A program made the position numbers and the translations under genes. 64,000 nucleotides of DNA, taken from assembly GCF_000986785.1 (NCBI RefSeq), contig NZ_LAYY01000011.1:62001-126000 (forward strand), read 5' to 3'. The notes beneath the pieces were generated by a model that did not search any database, was not told the DNA's origin, and saw only the letters and a program-made list of their open reading frames with translations. Below are positions 25,972 through 36,287 of the stretch, piece by piece (the stretch's first letter is position 1; each line of letters starts with the position of its first letter). The stretch is from Mesobacillus campisalis. Its GTDB lineage: Bacteria; Bacillota; Bacilli; Bacillales; Cytobacillaceae.

Positions 25972-27060
25972 ATGAGCGATCAGGAATACATGAAGCTGGC
26001 GATTGAACTGGCCAGGAGTGCGGAGGGCCAGACCTCTCCAAACCCATTGGTTGGAGCGGTTGTAGTGAAGGATAATGAGATTATCGGGATGGGGGCCCAT
26101 CTCAGGGCTGGCGAACCACATGCCGAAGTCCATGCGATTAGAATGGCGGGTGAAAAGGCAAAAGGAGCCACGATTTACGTGACTCTCGAGCCATGCAGCC
26201 ATCATGGGAAGACCCCCCCATGCGCCGACCTTATTATTGCTTCAGGCATTGAAAGAGTTGTGGTCGCCTCAACCGACACCAATCCGCTTGTAGCCGGACG
26301 GGGCATCGGCAGGCTGAAAGATGCCGGAATCGAGGTAGAAACAGGAGTTCTTGAAGAGGAAGCCCGAAGGATGAACTCAATCTTTTTCCATTTTATCGAA
26401 AGCGGCTTGCCCTTTGTAACTTTGAAGTCGGCTTCCAGCCTGGACGGGAAAACAGCGACGGTAACAGGGGAAAGCAAATGGATTACCGGGGAGGAAGCCC
26501 GGCGCGATGTCCATGTGCTCCGCCATCAGCACGATGCCATTTTGGCGGGAGTCAATACGGTAATCATGGACAATCCAAGCCTGACAACCAGGCTGCCTGG
26601 CGGAGGCAAAAATCCCGTCCGGATCATCCTCGATTCTACTCTTCGCATCCCGCTTGATTCCCATGTAGTGATGGACGGAGAGGCACCGACCTGGGTGATG
26701 ACCACCCGGAGGGCGGACCCTCAAAAAATGGCCGACCTGGAAGCGGCAGGTGTACAGGTGGTTCAGCTGGACAGCGAAGTGCTGGATATTCCCGAAATGC
26801 TGCAGATACTAGGCAAAAAAAGAATCACTTCCATTCTTGTGGAAGGCGGGGCAGAGGTGCATGGAAGCTTTCTTTCAGCAGGTACCTTTCAGCAGGTGAT
26901 CACCTATATTGCTCCGAAGCTCATTGGCGGGAAGCTGGCCCCATCTGTTTTTGGCGGAGAAGGACTGAAACAGATCAGTGATGCCGTGTCGCTGGAAATT
27001 GAAGAAGTAACCATGGTTGGCAAGGATATTCGAATTGTTGCCGTACCGAAAAGGAGTTGA
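25972..27060 (+). CDS. ribD: Bifunctional riboflavin deaminase-reductase RibD
   Basis: 362 residues. The N-terminal deaminase domain has the zinc motif HAEVHAI and PCSHHGKTPPC (about 50-85); the C-terminal reductase begins near 145 (TLKSASSLDGKTAT) and holds NPVRIILDS and SILVEGG. It carries out steps two and three of the pyrimidine branch of riboflavin synthesis. ATG 25972 has SD GGAAGGAG; an in-frame TTG at 25954 lies before that SD. First gene of the operon ribD-ribE-ribBA-ribH. Confidence 0.96.
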   Translation: MSDQEYMKLAIELARSAEGQTSPNPLVGAVVVKDNEIIGMGAHLRAGEPHAEVHAIRMAGEKAKGATIYVTLEPCSHHGKTPPCADLIIASGIERVVVASTDTNPLVAGRGIGRLKDAGIEVETGVLEEEARRMNSIFFHFIESGLPFVTLKSASSLDGKTATVTGESKWITGEEARRDVHVLRHQHDAILAGVNTVIMDNPSLTTRLPGGGKNPVRIILDSTLRIPLDSHVVMDGEAPTWVMTTRRADPQKMADLEAAGVQVVQLDSEVLDIPEMLQILGKKRITSILVEGGAEVHGSFLSAGTFQQVITYIAPKLIGGKLAPSVFGGEGLKQISDAVSLEIEEVTMVGKDIRIVAVPKRS

Positions 27061-27064
27061 AGCC

Positions 27065-27715
27065 ATGTTTACTGGAATAATTGAAGAAATAGGGACCATT
27101 GCCGGAATCCGCCGGACAGGGCCGATGTTTGAAATCTCCATCCATGCCGAAAAAATCCTAAAGGATGTAAACCTGGGCGACAGCATTTCCATCAATGGCG
27201 TCTGCCTGACGGTTACTGATTTTACAACTGGAAGATTTTCTGTTGATGTCATGCCTGAAACGGTTAAAGCAACCAATATAAGGGAACTAAAGCCTGGCTC
27301 CAAGGTGAATCTGGAGCGGGCCATGGCAGCAGGGGGCCGTTTTGGCGGGCATTTTGTTTCAGGTCATGTGGATGGAATCGGAACGATTGTCCGGAAAGAG
27401 CGGCTGGAAAATGCGGTTTACTATGAGATTCAAGTGAGTGAGGACCTGGCTTCGGGGATGATCATGAAAGGATCAGTTACCGTCGATGGGACAAGCCTGA
27501 CGATTTTCGGAGTGACAGAGAATACCTTTACCATTTCATTGATTCCCCATACAATGGCTGAAACCATTATTGGCCAAAAGGAAGCCGGGGACCAGGTGAA
27601 CATTGAATGTGATATGATTGGCAAATATGTGGGACATTATTTAAGGAATACCGGTGTCGGCGGGAAAAAGCAGGATATTACAAAGAGCTTTTTGGAAGAG
27701 AACGGATTCGTATAG
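27065..27715 (+). CDS. ribE: Riboflavin synthase alpha subunit RibE
   Basis: 216 residues made of two homologous barrels: [12 protein letters not shown] with [13 protein letters not shown], then [15 protein letters not shown] with [12 protein letters not shown]. It dismutates two 6,7-dimethyl-8-ribityllumazines to riboflavin. The ATG at 27065 follows AAAAGGAG that overlaps the ribD stop, 4 bp after that gene. Confidence 0.96.
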   Translation: MFTGIIEEIGTIAGIRRTGPMFEISIHAEKILKDVNLGDSISINGVCLTVTDFTTGRFSVDVMPETVKATNIRELKPGSKVNLERAMAAGGRFGGHFVSGHVDGIGTIVRKERLENAVYYEIQVSEDLASGMIMKGSVTVDGTSLTIFGVTENTFTISLIPHTMAETIIGQKEAGDQVNIECDMIGKYVGHYLRNTGVGGKKQDITKSFLEENGFV

Positions 27716-27727
27716 GGAGGGAAGCAG

Positions 27728-28921
27728 ATGTTTGACAAAGTTGAAGAGGCCATCGAAGATTTGAAAAATGGAAAAATCGTGATTGTCTGTGATGATGAAG
27801 ACAGGGAAAATGAAGGGGATTTTATCGCCTTGGCCGAAAAAACGACTCCTGAAACCATCAACTTCATGGTGACGCATGGCCGGGGGCTGGTTTGCGTACC
27901 GATTGAGGAAGAACTGGCAAAGAAGCTGGAACTGAATCAGATGACCTATCAAAATACCGATCCCCACGGAACAGCATTCACCATAAGCGTGGATCATAAA
28001 AGCTCCACTACGGGAATCTCTGCTCATGAAAGAAGCAGGACGGTTCAGGAATTAATCAATCCCGATTCCAAGCCTGCCGATTTCAAACGGCCGGGGCATA
28101 TTTTTCCGCTGATTGCCAAAAAAGGCGGAGTACTTAGAAGAGCAGGGCATACAGAAGCAGCTGTAGACCTGGCAAAACTGGCTGGTTCCGCACCGGCAGG
28201 CGTAATTTGTGAAATCATGAATGAAGATGGGTCAATGGCCCGTGTTCCGCAGCTTCGCGCCATTGCGGACAAGTTCGGCCTTAAAATGACCACCATCAAG
28301 GATCTTATCAAGTATCGCAACAAAGAGGAAAAGCTGGTCCAAAAAGAAGTGGAGATTGACCTGCCAACGGAATTCGGAGACTTCAGGGCTGTCGGCTATA
28401 CCAATGTCGTCGACGGCAAGGAACATGTCGCCTTGGTGAAAGGAGATATATCCACCGAAGAACCGGTACTAGTCAGGGTACACTCGGAATGTCTGACAGG
28501 CGATATTTTTGGGTCCTTCCGCTGTGACTGCGGACCCCAGCTGCACGCTGCCCTGACCCAGATCAACGAAGCTGGCAGGGGCGTTCTCCTGTACATGCGG
28601 CAGGAAGGGCGAGGAATTGGCCTTATCAATAAGATGAGGGCATACAAGCTGCAGGAAGATGGATTGGATACCGTTGAGGCGAACGAGAAACTCGGGTTTG
28701 GTCCCGACCTTCGCGACTATGGCATTGGCGCCCAAATCCTCAGGGATCTTGGCATCAGACAGATGAAGCTGCTGACAAACAACCCAAGGAAGATCAGCGG
28801 CCTGGGCGGCTATGGCCTTGAAGTGACGGAACGTGTCCCGCTTCAAATGGAAACAAAAAAAGAAAATGAACACTATTTAAAAACAAAAAAATCGAAGCTT
28901 GGACATATGCTTCATATTTGA
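27728..28921 (+). CDS. ribBA: Bifunctional DHBP synthase / GTP cyclohydrolase II RibBA
   Basis: 397 residues. The N-terminal DHBP synthase part (1-200) has the acidic active-site loop [11 protein letters not shown] and [13 protein letters not shown]. The C-terminal GTP cyclohydrolase II part has the zinc motif [18 protein letters not shown] and RQEGRGIGL. It supplies both precursors for lumazine synthesis. GGGAGG precedes the ATG. Both halves keep their catalytic motifs, so the fusion is expected to be fully active. Confidence 0.96.
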   Translation: MFDKVEEAIEDLKNGKIVIVCDDEDRENEGDFIALAEKTTPETINFMVTHGRGLVCVPIEEELAKKLELNQMTYQNTDPHGTAFTISVDHKSSTTGISAHERSRTVQELINPDSKPADFKRPGHIFPLIAKKGGVLRRAGHTEAAVDLAKLAGSAPAGVICEIMNEDGSMARVPQLRAIADKFGLKMTTIKDLIKYRNKEEKLVQKEVEIDLPTEFGDFRAVGYTNVVDGKEHVALVKGDISTEEPVLVRVHSECLTGDIFGSFRCDCGPQLHAALTQINEAGRGVLLYMRQEGRGIGLINKMRAYKLQEDGLDTVEANEKLGFGPDLRDYGIGAQILRDLGIRQMKLLTNNPRKISGLGGYGLEVTERVPLQMETKKENEHYLKTKKSKLGHMLHI

Positions 28922-28938
28922 TTTTAGGAGGATGCAAA

Positions 28939-29409
28939 ATGGGAAAAATATTTGAAGGAAATCTGGTTGGATCTGGACTGAAAGTCGGCATCGTTGTGGG
29001 CCGTTTTAATGAATTCATTACTGGCAAGCTCTTGAGCGGCGCACAGGATGCGTTCAGAAGGCATGGCGTTCTTGAAGAGGATGTGGATGTAGCCTGGGTT
29101 CCTGGAGCTTTTGAAATCCCGCTGATCGCACAAAAGCTAGCGAACAGCGGCAAGTATGATGCCGTCATCACGCTTGGTACAGTCATCCGCGGATCGACAC
29201 CACATTTTGACTATGTATGCAACGAAGTGGCAAAAGGGGTTTCAGCTGTAGCGCTGAACAGCGGCATTCCGGTCATTTTCGGAGTGCTTACAACCGATTC
29301 CATTGAACAGGCGATTGAAAGAGCCGGCACGAAAGCAGGCAACAAGGGCTATGAAGCGGCTGCATCAGCCATTGAAATGGCCAATCTGGCCAGAAGCCTT
29401 GAACAGTAA
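28939..29409 (+). CDS. ribH: Lumazine synthase RibH
   Basis: 156 residues, the usual length. Motifs: [12 protein letters not shown] (substrate binding), [23 protein letters not shown] with the catalytic His, and [23 protein letters not shown]. It condenses the two branches of the pathway and forms icosahedral or pentameric shells in the family. ATG 28939 has SD TTAGGAGGA; it lies 17 bp after ribBA. Last gene of the operon. Confidence 0.96.
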   Translation: MGKIFEGNLVGSGLKVGIVVGRFNEFITGKLLSGAQDAFRRHGVLEEDVDVAWVPGAFEIPLIAQKLANSGKYDAVITLGTVIRGSTPHFDYVCNEVAKGVSAVALNSGIPVIFGVLTTDSIEQAIERAGTKAGNKGYEAAASAIEMANLARSLEQ

Positions 29410-29453
29410 AAACTGGGTAAGGCAAGTTGCTTAGCTGCAGTTTGTTTCTGTAT

Positions 29454-29459
29454 TATAAT
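29454..29459 (+). promoter_or_regulatory. Candidate -10 of exoA
   Basis: TATAAT directly before the rib-operon terminator hairpin. If used, the exoA transcript would begin inside that hairpin. The -35 is not clear. Confidence 0.35.
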
Positions 29460-29462
29460 GCA

Positions 29463-29492
29463 AAGGGGACGGCCATTTGGCTGTTCCCTTTA
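29463..29492 (+). terminator. Terminator of the rib operon
   Basis: AAGGGGACGGCC pairs with GGCTGTTCCCTT (12 bp with two G-T wobbles), loop ATTT, followed by a short T-rich stretch. Confidence 0.75.
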
Positions 29493-29514
29493 TTTCATTA
29501 AAAGGGGAAGAAGA

Positions 29515-30273
29515 ATGAAACTGGTATCCTGGAATGTAAATGGGCTTAGAGCCTGCTGCAATAAAGGTTTTTTGGATTATTTCAAGGAAGTGGATGCAGA
29601 TGTTTTCTGCGTGCAGGAAACAAAGCTTCAGGAAGGTCAGATCCAATTGGAGCTTGGTGAGGGCTATCAGGATTATTGGCATTATGCGGTGAAAAAGGGG
29701 TACTCTGGAACAGCGGTTTTTACCAGGGTTGAACCTCTCTCAGTTAAGTACGGGATTGATATGGAGGAATATGACTCGGAAGGCCGCGCGATTACGGTGG
29801 AGTTTGAAGGCTTTTACCTTGTCAATGTGTACAGTCCCAATGCGCAGCGGGACCTCGCGAGACTGCCGTTCAGGCTTGCATGGGAAGACAGGCTGAGGGA
29901 GTACCTGCTTGAACTGGATGAGGCCAAGCCCGTCATATTATGCGGGGATTTGAATGTTGCCTTCTGTTCCATTGATCTTAGAAATCCGAAATCCAACAAA
30001 GGGAACTCAGGTTTTACGGATGAAGAACGCGGGAAAATGGCTGAGCTGCTGGATAGCGGCTTTGTCGATTCCTTCAGGCATTTGCATCCAGACAAGGAAG
30101 GCGCCTATACGTGGTGGAGCTATATGAACAAGGTCCGTGAGCGGAATATCGGATGGCGGATTGACTATTTCATTGTTTCAAACCAGCTGGCATCCTCGAT
30201 AAAAAAAGCGGAAATCGATGCGCATATCATGGGCAGCGACCACTGTCCGATCTTGCTTGAACTGGAGTTGTGA
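29515..30273 (+). CDS. exoA: Exodeoxyribonuclease III family AP endonuclease ExoA
   Basis: 252 residues, exonuclease III/APE1 fold: MKLVSWNVNGLRAC, VFCVQETKLQEGQ (metal-binding Glu), VNVYSPNAQRDLARL, ILCGDLNVA, and the C-terminal IMGSDHCPILLEL with the catalytic Asp-His. It incises DNA at abasic sites in base-excision repair. ATG 29515 has SD AAAAGGGGAAG. It stands alone between the rib terminator and a long spacer. Confidence 0.94.
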   Translation: MKLVSWNVNGLRACCNKGFLDYFKEVDADVFCVQETKLQEGQIQLELGEGYQDYWHYAVKKGYSGTAVFTRVEPLSVKYGIDMEEYDSEGRAITVEFEGFYLVNVYSPNAQRDLARLPFRLAWEDRLREYLLELDEAKPVILCGDLNVAFCSIDLRNPKSNKGNSGFTDEERGKMAELLDSGFVDSFRHLHPDKEGAYTWWSYMNKVRERNIGWRIDYFIVSNQLASSIKKAEIDAHIMGSDHCPILLELEL

Positions 30274-30425
30274 TGAAAGCAATATATTATGATTCTAAGA
30301 AGCTTTTAATAACTGCGGTTACTCATTTATAAAGAGTTGTGGTTCGAAATGCAGTTGAAAGGCAGAAAACGTAACCGAGAGGGGATTGTATTAACATTAA
30401 GGAAGTTCCATACTGGGTTTGAGTA

Positions 30426-30499
30426 ATAAACGGAAAATTTCCAGTTATATTTGGAAATGGCCATATTTCCTGCAATATAAGGGAGGTTTTTCCGTTTAT
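30426..30499. repeat. 74-bp inverted-repeat element
   Basis: ATAAACGGAAAA (30426-30437) and TTTTCCGTTTAT (30488-30499) are a perfect 12-bp inverted repeat enclosing AT-rich sequence with inner GGAAA/TTTCC pairs. It lies in the 622-bp spacer between exoA and ccpN, which holds no credible gene. Confidence 0.7.
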
Positions 30500-30537
30500 C
30501 TTAATAAAATCCATAGATTTAGCTCTAAAAAGAGAAG

Positions 30538-30615
30538 TTAGACGGAATTTCTCCGCTAATTTAGGCTTTTTAAGCCCCTGGTACATACATTAACCGGATT
30601 TTCTCCGCTTATGAA
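30538..30615. repeat. Two further copies of the CGGAAnTTTCTCCGCT motif
   Basis: TTAGACGGAATTTCTCCGCT (30538-30557) and TTAACCGGATTTTCTCCGCT (30590-30609) share one pattern and resemble the ends of the 74-bp inverted repeat just upstream. They look like degraded copies of the same small intergenic repeat. Confidence 0.6.
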
Positions 30616-30650
30616 ATGCCATTCATTATTGTAAAACCTTCATAATCACA

Positions 30651-30696
30651 AAAAGATGCAGTCCAATTCATTTGCGAATTGGACTGCATCTTTTTT
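30651..30696. terminator. Strong 19-bp bidirectional hairpin terminator
   Basis: AAAAGATGCAGTCCAATTC (30651-30669) pairs perfectly with its complement at 30676-30694, loop ATTTGC, followed by more T and preceded by A residues. It lies 380 bp after exoA and 95 bp before the ccpN promoter, so it may end read-through from exoA or an unannotated transcript in the spacer. Confidence 0.85.
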
Positions 30697-30790
30697 GCAC
30701 AAATTAAGGATTACTTACTGAAAAAACGCCCGGATGTAACTCATTTTCAATACAAATGTTAGCAATTTTGCCACAAAAATAAAAAATTAC

Positions 30791-30819
30791 TTGTGCCGAT
30801 ATATGTTTAAATGTAATAT
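30791..30819 (+). promoter_or_regulatory. Candidate sigma-A promoter of ccpN-yqfL-ppdK
   Basis: TTGTGC (30791-30796), 17 bp, TAATAT (30814-30819). The 70-nt untranslated leader that follows is AT-rich. Confidence 0.55.
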
Positions 30820-30895
30820 ACTATATATAAATAAGCATAACACAATTAGATTTATCAATCTCTATTATTATATCCTATTGGGCTGCTGAGGGGCG

Positions 30896-31534
30896 GTGAA
30901 TTCAATTAAACTATCAAAGCGACAGGAGGAAATCCTGCATATCGTGAGAGAAGATGGACCCATTACGGGAAAGCAGATAGCCGACAGGCTCTCATTAACA
31001 AGAGCAACTTTACGTCCGGATCTCGCCATTTTGACGATGGCCGGAAATCTTGAGGCAAAACCCAGGGTGGGCTATTTCATCAACCCCCAAAGCGCTTTCA
31101 AGCAGGATGCGGCCAGTCTGGCAAGCCAGCTTGTGGGAGATTACAAGGCCCACCCAATTGTCGTACCCAAATCGGCTTCCGTCTACGATGCAATTGTGCA
31201 AATTTTCCTTGAAGATGTAGGAACTCTTTATGCAGTGGACAAGAATGGGCAATTGGCTGGAGTCATTTCCAGGAAAGACCTGCTGCGGGCCGCTATTGGC
31301 AACAGCAATCTTGAGGAACTTCCGGTCAGCGTCATAATGACGAGGATGCCCAATGTGATTACGGTCAGTCCTGATGAAACTCTGCTGGAAGCAGGAAAAA
31401 AGCTGATCCAAAACCATATCGACTCCTTGCCGGTAGTCCGGGAGGTGGACCAGGAAAACCAGCTTTATGAAGTTATCGGAAGAATTACAAAAACGACCAT
31501 TACCAGAGCATACGTTGAACTCCTTGATTATTAA
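30896..31534 (+). CDS. ccpN: Gluconeogenesis repressor CcpN
   Basis: 212 residues. An N-terminal HTH ([20 protein letters not shown], then [17 protein letters not shown]) is followed by two CBS domains (about 85-200, with [20 protein letters not shown] and [12 protein letters not shown]). This is the layout and wording of Bacillus CcpN, which represses gapB and pckA on glucose. The start is GTG 30896. It heads an operon with yqfL and ppdK, which makes a role in pyruvate/PEP balance very likely. Confidence 0.93.
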   Translation: MNSIKLSKRQEEILHIVREDGPITGKQIADRLSLTRATLRPDLAILTMAGNLEAKPRVGYFINPQSAFKQDAASLASQLVGDYKAHPIVVPKSASVYDAIVQIFLEDVGTLYAVDKNGQLAGVISRKDLLRAAIGNSNLEELPVSVIMTRMPNVITVSPDETLLEAGKKLIQNHIDSLPVVREVDQENQLYEVIGRITKTTITRAYVELLDY

Positions 31535-31557
31535 CCTTGAAAGGATGTGAGCAGTCT

Positions 31558-32379
31558 TTGAAGCAGAAGGAAGCAGTTTATGTGATTTCCGACTCGGTCG
31601 GCGAAACAGCCGAATTTGTCGTTAAGGCCGTTGCCACCCAATTTAACGGGGGCAGCGTGGATATCCGCCGCAATTCCTATGTGGAGGATGCCGAAGATAT
31701 TGAAGATGTGATTATATTGGCCAGACAGAACAACCGGTCCATTATCGCCTATACGCTGGTCGTACCCGAGTTGAAACGCTACCTGGACCGGCGGGCTGCC
31801 GAAGAAGGCATCCTTGCGATTGATCTTCTCCAGCCGCTGATGAAAGCGTTTGAGCAAAAATTTGAAAAGGCTCCAAACCAGCAGCCGGGTTTAATGAGGA
31901 AGCTGGATGACGAATATTTTCGTAAAATCGAGGCAATTGAATTTGCTGTTAAATATGATGATGGCCGTGATCCACGGGGAATTATCCGGTCCGACATTGT
32001 GCTGATCGGGGTATCAAGGACATCCAAAACCCCATTGTCCATGTATTTGGCTCATCAAAGATACAAAGTCGCGAACGTGCCGCTTGTCCCGGAAGTCAAG
32101 CCGCCTGAGGAACTTTTCAATGTTCCCCGCAATAAATGTGTCGGGCTCGTCATTTCCCCAGATAAGCTGAATGAGATCCGCCGCGAACGCCTAAAAGCCC
32201 TTGGTCTCACATCACAAGCCAATTACGCCAGTTTTGAACGGATTCTTGAAGAACTGGATTATGCTGAAAAAATCATGAAGAGGGTGGGCTGCCCGGTCAT
32301 CAATGTTTCCAACAAGGCAGTTGAAGAAACAGCCAGCCTGATCCTGGACATTTTGAAAAAAGAGAGGAGCCATACATAA
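31558..32379 (+). CDS. yqfL: Pyruvate, phosphate dikinase regulatory protein YqfL (PDRP)
   Basis: 273 residues, DUF299/PDRP family: N-terminal [20 protein letters not shown]-loop-like [15 protein letters not shown], and the end [15 protein letters not shown]. PDRPs phosphorylate and dephosphorylate the active-site threonine of PPDK using ADP and Pi. TTG 31558 is chosen because AAGGATGTGAG lies about 10 bp upstream; an in-frame TTG at 31537 precedes that SD. The next gene is its expected target, ppdK, whose ATG overlaps this stop. Confidence 0.92.
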   Translation: MKQKEAVYVISDSVGETAEFVVKAVATQFNGGSVDIRRNSYVEDAEDIEDVIILARQNNRSIIAYTLVVPELKRYLDRRAAEEGILAIDLLQPLMKAFEQKFEKAPNQQPGLMRKLDDEYFRKIEAIEFAVKYDDGRDPRGIIRSDIVLIGVSRTSKTPLSMYLAHQRYKVANVPLVPEVKPPEELFNVPRNKCVGLVISPDKLNEIRRERLKALGLTSQANYASFERILEELDYAEKIMKRVGCPVINVSNKAVEETASLILDILKKERSHT

Positions 32380-35054
32380 TGACAAAATTTGTGTATATGT
32401 TCAATGAGGGAAAAAGTGACATGAAAGAGCTTCTGGGCGGAAAGGGTGCCAATCTCGCAGAAATGACCAGGATCGGCCTCCCTGTACCTTTTGGTTTCAC
32501 GATTTCAACTGCAGCCTGCAATGCCTATTACGAAGCGGAAAAGAAAATCCCGGCCGAAGTCCAGGCGCAGGTTCTTGAAGCATTGACCACCCTCGAAGAA
32601 AATACAGGGAAAAAGCTGGGTGACCTCAAACGCCCTCTTCTCGTTTCTGTACGTTCCGGAGCAGTTTTCTCCATGCCGGGTATGATGGATACAATCCTGA
32701 ACCTGGGCATGAATGATGAAACAGTGGAAGGAATGGCAATGCTGACTGGTAATCCGCGGTTTGCCTATGATTCCTACAGGCGCTTCATTCAGATGTTTTC
32801 CGATGTCGTCCTCGATGTGGACTCGTTCTTTTTCGAGCAGCTTCTCGAGGAAACAAGAGAAGAAAAAGGATATTCGACCGACCCGGAACTTACAGCAGAA
32901 GATTGGAAAGAAGTGATTGCCGGCTATAAGCGGATTGTCAAGAAGCACACCAGAAAAGAATTCCCGCAGGATCCAAAAGAACAATTGTTTCTGTCCATCA
33001 ATGCCGTTTTCGATTCCTGGAACAACCAGCGGGCTATCGTTTACCGCAGGCTGAATAAAATCCCCGGCCATCTTGGCACAGCTGTCAACATTCAAAGCAT
33101 GGTGTTCGGAAATATGGGGAACGACTCCGGGACAGGTGTCGCCTTTACCCGCAACCCATCTACCGGGGAGCACCTTTTATATGGCGAATACCTGATCAAT
33201 GCCCAGGGAGAGGATGTGGTCGCGGGAATCCGGACACCGCAGCCAATACAAACACTGCGCAATGAGATGCCGGAAGTGTACCAGGAGTTTGCGGACACCT
33301 GCATCCGGCTTGAACAGCATTACAAGGATATGCAGGACATCGAGTTCACTGTCGAACGAGGGAAGCTGTTCATCCTTCAGACCCGCAACGGAAAACGGAC
33401 TGCCCAGGCAGCGATCCGCGTGGCGGTCGAAATGGTCAAGGAGGGAATCATCGGCAAAGAGGAAGCGCTTCTTCGGGTTGATCCTGACCAGCTGAACCAA
33501 CTGCTTCACCGGCGGATTGACGACCAGTTTGAACGGACCCAGCTCGCCAAGGGGCTCCCGGCTTCACCAGGCGCTGCTACCGGAGAGGTGGTATTTGATG
33601 CAGACGAAGCCGAGGCGTTAACCAAGGATGGAAGAAAAGTCATCCTGGTCAGACCGGAAACGACACCGGATGATATTCACGGTATCGTTGCAGCCCAGGC
33701 GGTTGTTACAAGCCGCGGCGGAATGACCAGCCATGCCGCCGTTGTTGCACGCGGGATGGGAAAAGCGTGCATCTGTGGCTGTGAGAGCATGAAGATCGAT
33801 GTAAAGGCAAAGGAATTTTATGTTGGAGAAACCATCGTTAAAGAGGGAGAAATCATCACGATTGACGGAGCAACAGGGGAAATCATGCTTGGCGAAATCC
33901 CGATGATCGAGCCTGAGCTTTCAAAGGAATTCCAGGAGCTGCTGGGCTGGGCTGATGAAGTTCGGGAGCTCGGGGTAAGAACGAATGCCGACAATCCCGA
34001 AGACTCCCTGAAAGCCCGCGAATTTGGTGCAGAAGGAATTGGCCTGTGCCGGACAGAGCATATGTTCATGGATGCAGCCCGTGTTCCGATTGTTCAGGAA
34101 ATGATCCTTGCTGAAACGTTTGACGAGCGCCGGGCTGCCCTCGCTAAGCTCCTGCCGATGCAGCAGGAGGATTTTGAAGGCATTTTTGAAGCGATGCAAG
34201 GCTATCCAGTAACCATTCGCCTGCTCGACCCGCCGCTTCACGAATTCATGCCGGATAAAGAGGAACTGTTGGTTGAGACGGCCAGGCTGCAATTGACAGA
34301 CCCGGGATCGCCTGAGCTGAGGGCAAAGGAGCAACTGCTGAAAAAGGTGCGCCAGCTGGATGAGTTCAATCCGATGCTTGGCCACCGCGGCTGCCGACTG
34401 GGAATGATCCACCCGGAAATTTACGAAATGCAGGCAAAGGCGATTTTCTATGCAGTAGCTGGGCTTGCGGATAAAGGAATTGCCGTAAACCCGGAAATCA
34501 TGATTCCGCTTGTCGGCCATGTGAATGAACTCAAGGAAATGAGAAAGCTGGTGGAAGAAGCAGCTGATGTGGTCAAAACGGAAACAGGCAAGGAATTCAG
34601 TTATACCATTGGTACGATGATTGAGATTCCCCGGGCAGCGATTACGGCCGACCAAATTGCTGAAGAAGCGGATTTCTTCTCCTTCGGCACAAACGACCTG
34701 ACTCAAACGACGTTCGGCTACAGCCGGGATGACGCCGAAGGGAAATTTTTGCAGGCTTATATTGAAAATAAAGTGCTCCCTGAAAATCCATTTGCGGTTC
34801 TCGACCGTGAAGGAGTCGGCAAACTGGTCGAAACCGGTGTGAAGCTTGGAAGGCAGACAAAACCGGAATTAAAAACCGGAATTTGCGGCGAACATGGCGG
34901 CGAGAAAAGCTCGATTGAATTCTGCTACCAGGCAGGACTCGATTACGTAAGCTGCTCTCCTTACAGGGTACCCATTGCCCGCCTCGCTGCTGCGCAAGCA
35001 ACCATCAGGCATAAGGAACATCGGGAAAACAGGCCGCTTCAGGTTCAAATCTGA
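32379..35054 (+). CDS. ppdK: Pyruvate, phosphate dikinase PpdK
   Basis: 891 residues. N-terminal ATP-grasp domain (GGKGANLAEM at 21-30), central phosphohistidine domain with GGMTSHAAVVARGMGK (catalytic His452, regulatory Thr450), and C-terminal PEP/pyruvate barrel (GLCRTEHMFM, and FSFGTNDLTQTTFG). It interconverts pyruvate, ATP and Pi with PEP, AMP and PPi. The TAATG overlap with yqfL couples enzyme and regulator. A terminator follows 15 bp after the stop. Confidence 0.97.
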   Translation: MTKFVYMFNEGKSDMKELLGGKGANLAEMTRIGLPVPFGFTISTAACNAYYEAEKKIPAEVQAQVLEALTTLEENTGKKLGDLKRPLLVSVRSGAVFSMPGMMDTILNLGMNDETVEGMAMLTGNPRFAYDSYRRFIQMFSDVVLDVDSFFFEQLLEETREEKGYSTDPELTAEDWKEVIAGYKRIVKKHTRKEFPQDPKEQLFLSINAVFDSWNNQRAIVYRRLNKIPGHLGTAVNIQSMVFGNMGNDSGTGVAFTRNPSTGEHLLYGEYLINAQGEDVVAGIRTPQPIQTLRNEMPEVYQEFADTCIRLEQHYKDMQDIEFTVERGKLFILQTRNGKRTAQAAIRVAVEMVKEGIIGKEEALLRVDPDQLNQLLHRRIDDQFERTQLAKGLPASPGAATGEVVFDADEAEALTKDGRKVILVRPETTPDDIHGIVAAQAVVTSRGGMTSHAAVVARGMGKACICGCESMKIDVKAKEFYVGETIVKEGEIITIDGATGEIMLGEIPMIEPELSKEFQELLGWADEVRELGVRTNADNPEDSLKAREFGAEGIGLCRTEHMFMDAARVPIVQEMILAETFDERRAALAKLLPMQQEDFEGIFEAMQGYPVTIRLLDPPLHEFMPDKEELLVETARLQLTDPGSPELRAKEQLLKKVRQLDEFNPMLGHRGCRLGMIHPEIYEMQAKAIFYAVAGLADKGIAVNPEIMIPLVGHVNELKEMRKLVEEAADVVKTETGKEFSYTIGTMIEIPRAAITADQIAEEADFFSFGTNDLTQTTFGYSRDDAEGKFLQAYIENKVLPENPFAVLDREGVGKLVETGVKLGRQTKPELKTGICGEHGGEKSSIEFCYQAGLDYVSCSPYRVPIARLAAAQATIRHKEHRENRPLQVQI

Positions 35055-35069
35055 ATAAAGCGAAGCAGG

Positions 35070-35098
35070 AAACGGTGCGAAATTGCACCGTTTTTTTA
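35070..35098 (+). terminator. Terminator of ccpN-yqfL-ppdK
   Basis: AAACGGTGC pairs with GCACCGTTT around GAAATT and is followed by T residues. Confidence 0.93.
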
Positions 35099-35231
35099 TG
35101 TATGTTTGGCCTTGACCAATGGGACGCTAACAATGATACGGGTATGGGCCGTTTAGGATTGCATGAGAGGCAATTAGGGTACTGTTAACTGCGTCAGGCT
35201 AACTTTTTTTATGAAAGGCGGGGGAAGCAAC

Positions 35232-36161
35232 ATGCCGTGTTCCACCAATGATGAATTAAACGCTCTTGTTAAGGAGGCAAAAAAAGTCCTGCAATACGGG
35301 AAAGTAGCTGATTATATTCCAGCCTTGCAAAAAGCGAATGCAGAGGATCTTTCGGCGGCGATTTTTTACCCGAACGGAAGATGCATTTCCGCAGGGGATA
35401 TTGAACAGAACATCACTCTGCAAAGCATTTCCAAGGTGTTGACCTTGGCGCTCGCCCTGATGGATTGCGGAGAGGAAAAAGTATTCAGCAAAGTGGGCTA
35501 TGAACCAACTGGCGACCCTTTCAACTCAATCATTAAACTGGAAACGAGCCAAAGTGCCAAGCCGCTGAACCCGATGATCAATGCGGGTGCATTGGCAGTC
35601 ACCCATCTTATCAAGGGAGAGTCCGTAGAGGAGCGGCTGCAGCGGCTTCTGGATTTTATAAGGGCTTTGGCCGGAGACAGGGCAATCAGCTACGACGGGG
35701 AAGTGGCCAGCTCCGAATACCAGACCGCCGACCTCAATCGTGCATTATGCTACTACATGAGAAAAGATGGAATTATTGATGAAGATGTCGAAGAGCTTCT
35801 TGATTTGTATACCAAACAATGTGCGATTCAAATGGATTGCCTGGATTTGTCACGTGTGGGTCTTATCTTCGCCATGGATGGGCGTGATCCTGTCCGCGAA
35901 AAACAGCTGATCCCTGTCGAGGTAGCCCGTTTGTGCAAAACGTTTATGGTCACATGCGGCATGTACAACGCATCGGGAGAGTTTGCCATCAGGGTAGGAA
36001 TTCCGGCAAAAAGCGGTGTATCCGGAGGCATTATGGGTTCTGTCCCAAACCGGTTCGGCATAGGCATTTTCGGCCCGGCCCTGGATGAAATCGGGAACAG
36101 CATCGGAGGCATGAAACTGCTTGAACTGATGTCGGAGCAATACGATTTAAGCATCTTTTAG
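35232..36161 (+). CDS. glsA: Glutaminase GlsA
   Basis: 309 residues, serine-dependent beta-lactamase-like glutaminase. The active-site Ser-x-x-Lys is in [25 protein letters not shown] and [16 protein letters not shown] are further conserved blocks, and the end has [19 protein letters not shown]. It hydrolyses glutamine to glutamate and ammonia. ATG 35232 follows AAAGGCGGGG; an in-frame ATG at 35211 overlaps this SD. It stands alone, with no clear terminator after it. Confidence 0.93.
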   Translation: MPCSTNDELNALVKEAKKVLQYGKVADYIPALQKANAEDLSAAIFYPNGRCISAGDIEQNITLQSISKVLTLALALMDCGEEKVFSKVGYEPTGDPFNSIIKLETSQSAKPLNPMINAGALAVTHLIKGESVEERLQRLLDFIRALAGDRAISYDGEVASSEYQTADLNRALCYYMRKDGIIDEDVEELLDLYTKQCAIQMDCLDLSRVGLIFAMDGRDPVREKQLIPVEVARLCKTFMVTCGMYNASGEFAIRVGIPAKSGVSGGIMGSVPNRFGIGIFGPALDEIGNSIGGMKLLELMSEQYDLSIF

Positions 36162-36287
36162 GGTATCGATCCAGGGAAGTAGCAGGATTGTAATTTTAAA
36201 GAAAAGAAACTGCAAAGGTTGGCTGGTAGAATGGGGGATAAGCTATGCTTTAAACTGCATAAGATACTTTAATAAAGGAGCGTACCC

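Noticed and set aside
30323-30586. Open frame of 87 codons on the minus strand in the exoA-ccpN spacer
   Set aside because: It runs through the CGGAA/TTCCG inverted repeats, lacks a good SD and has repeat-derived composition.
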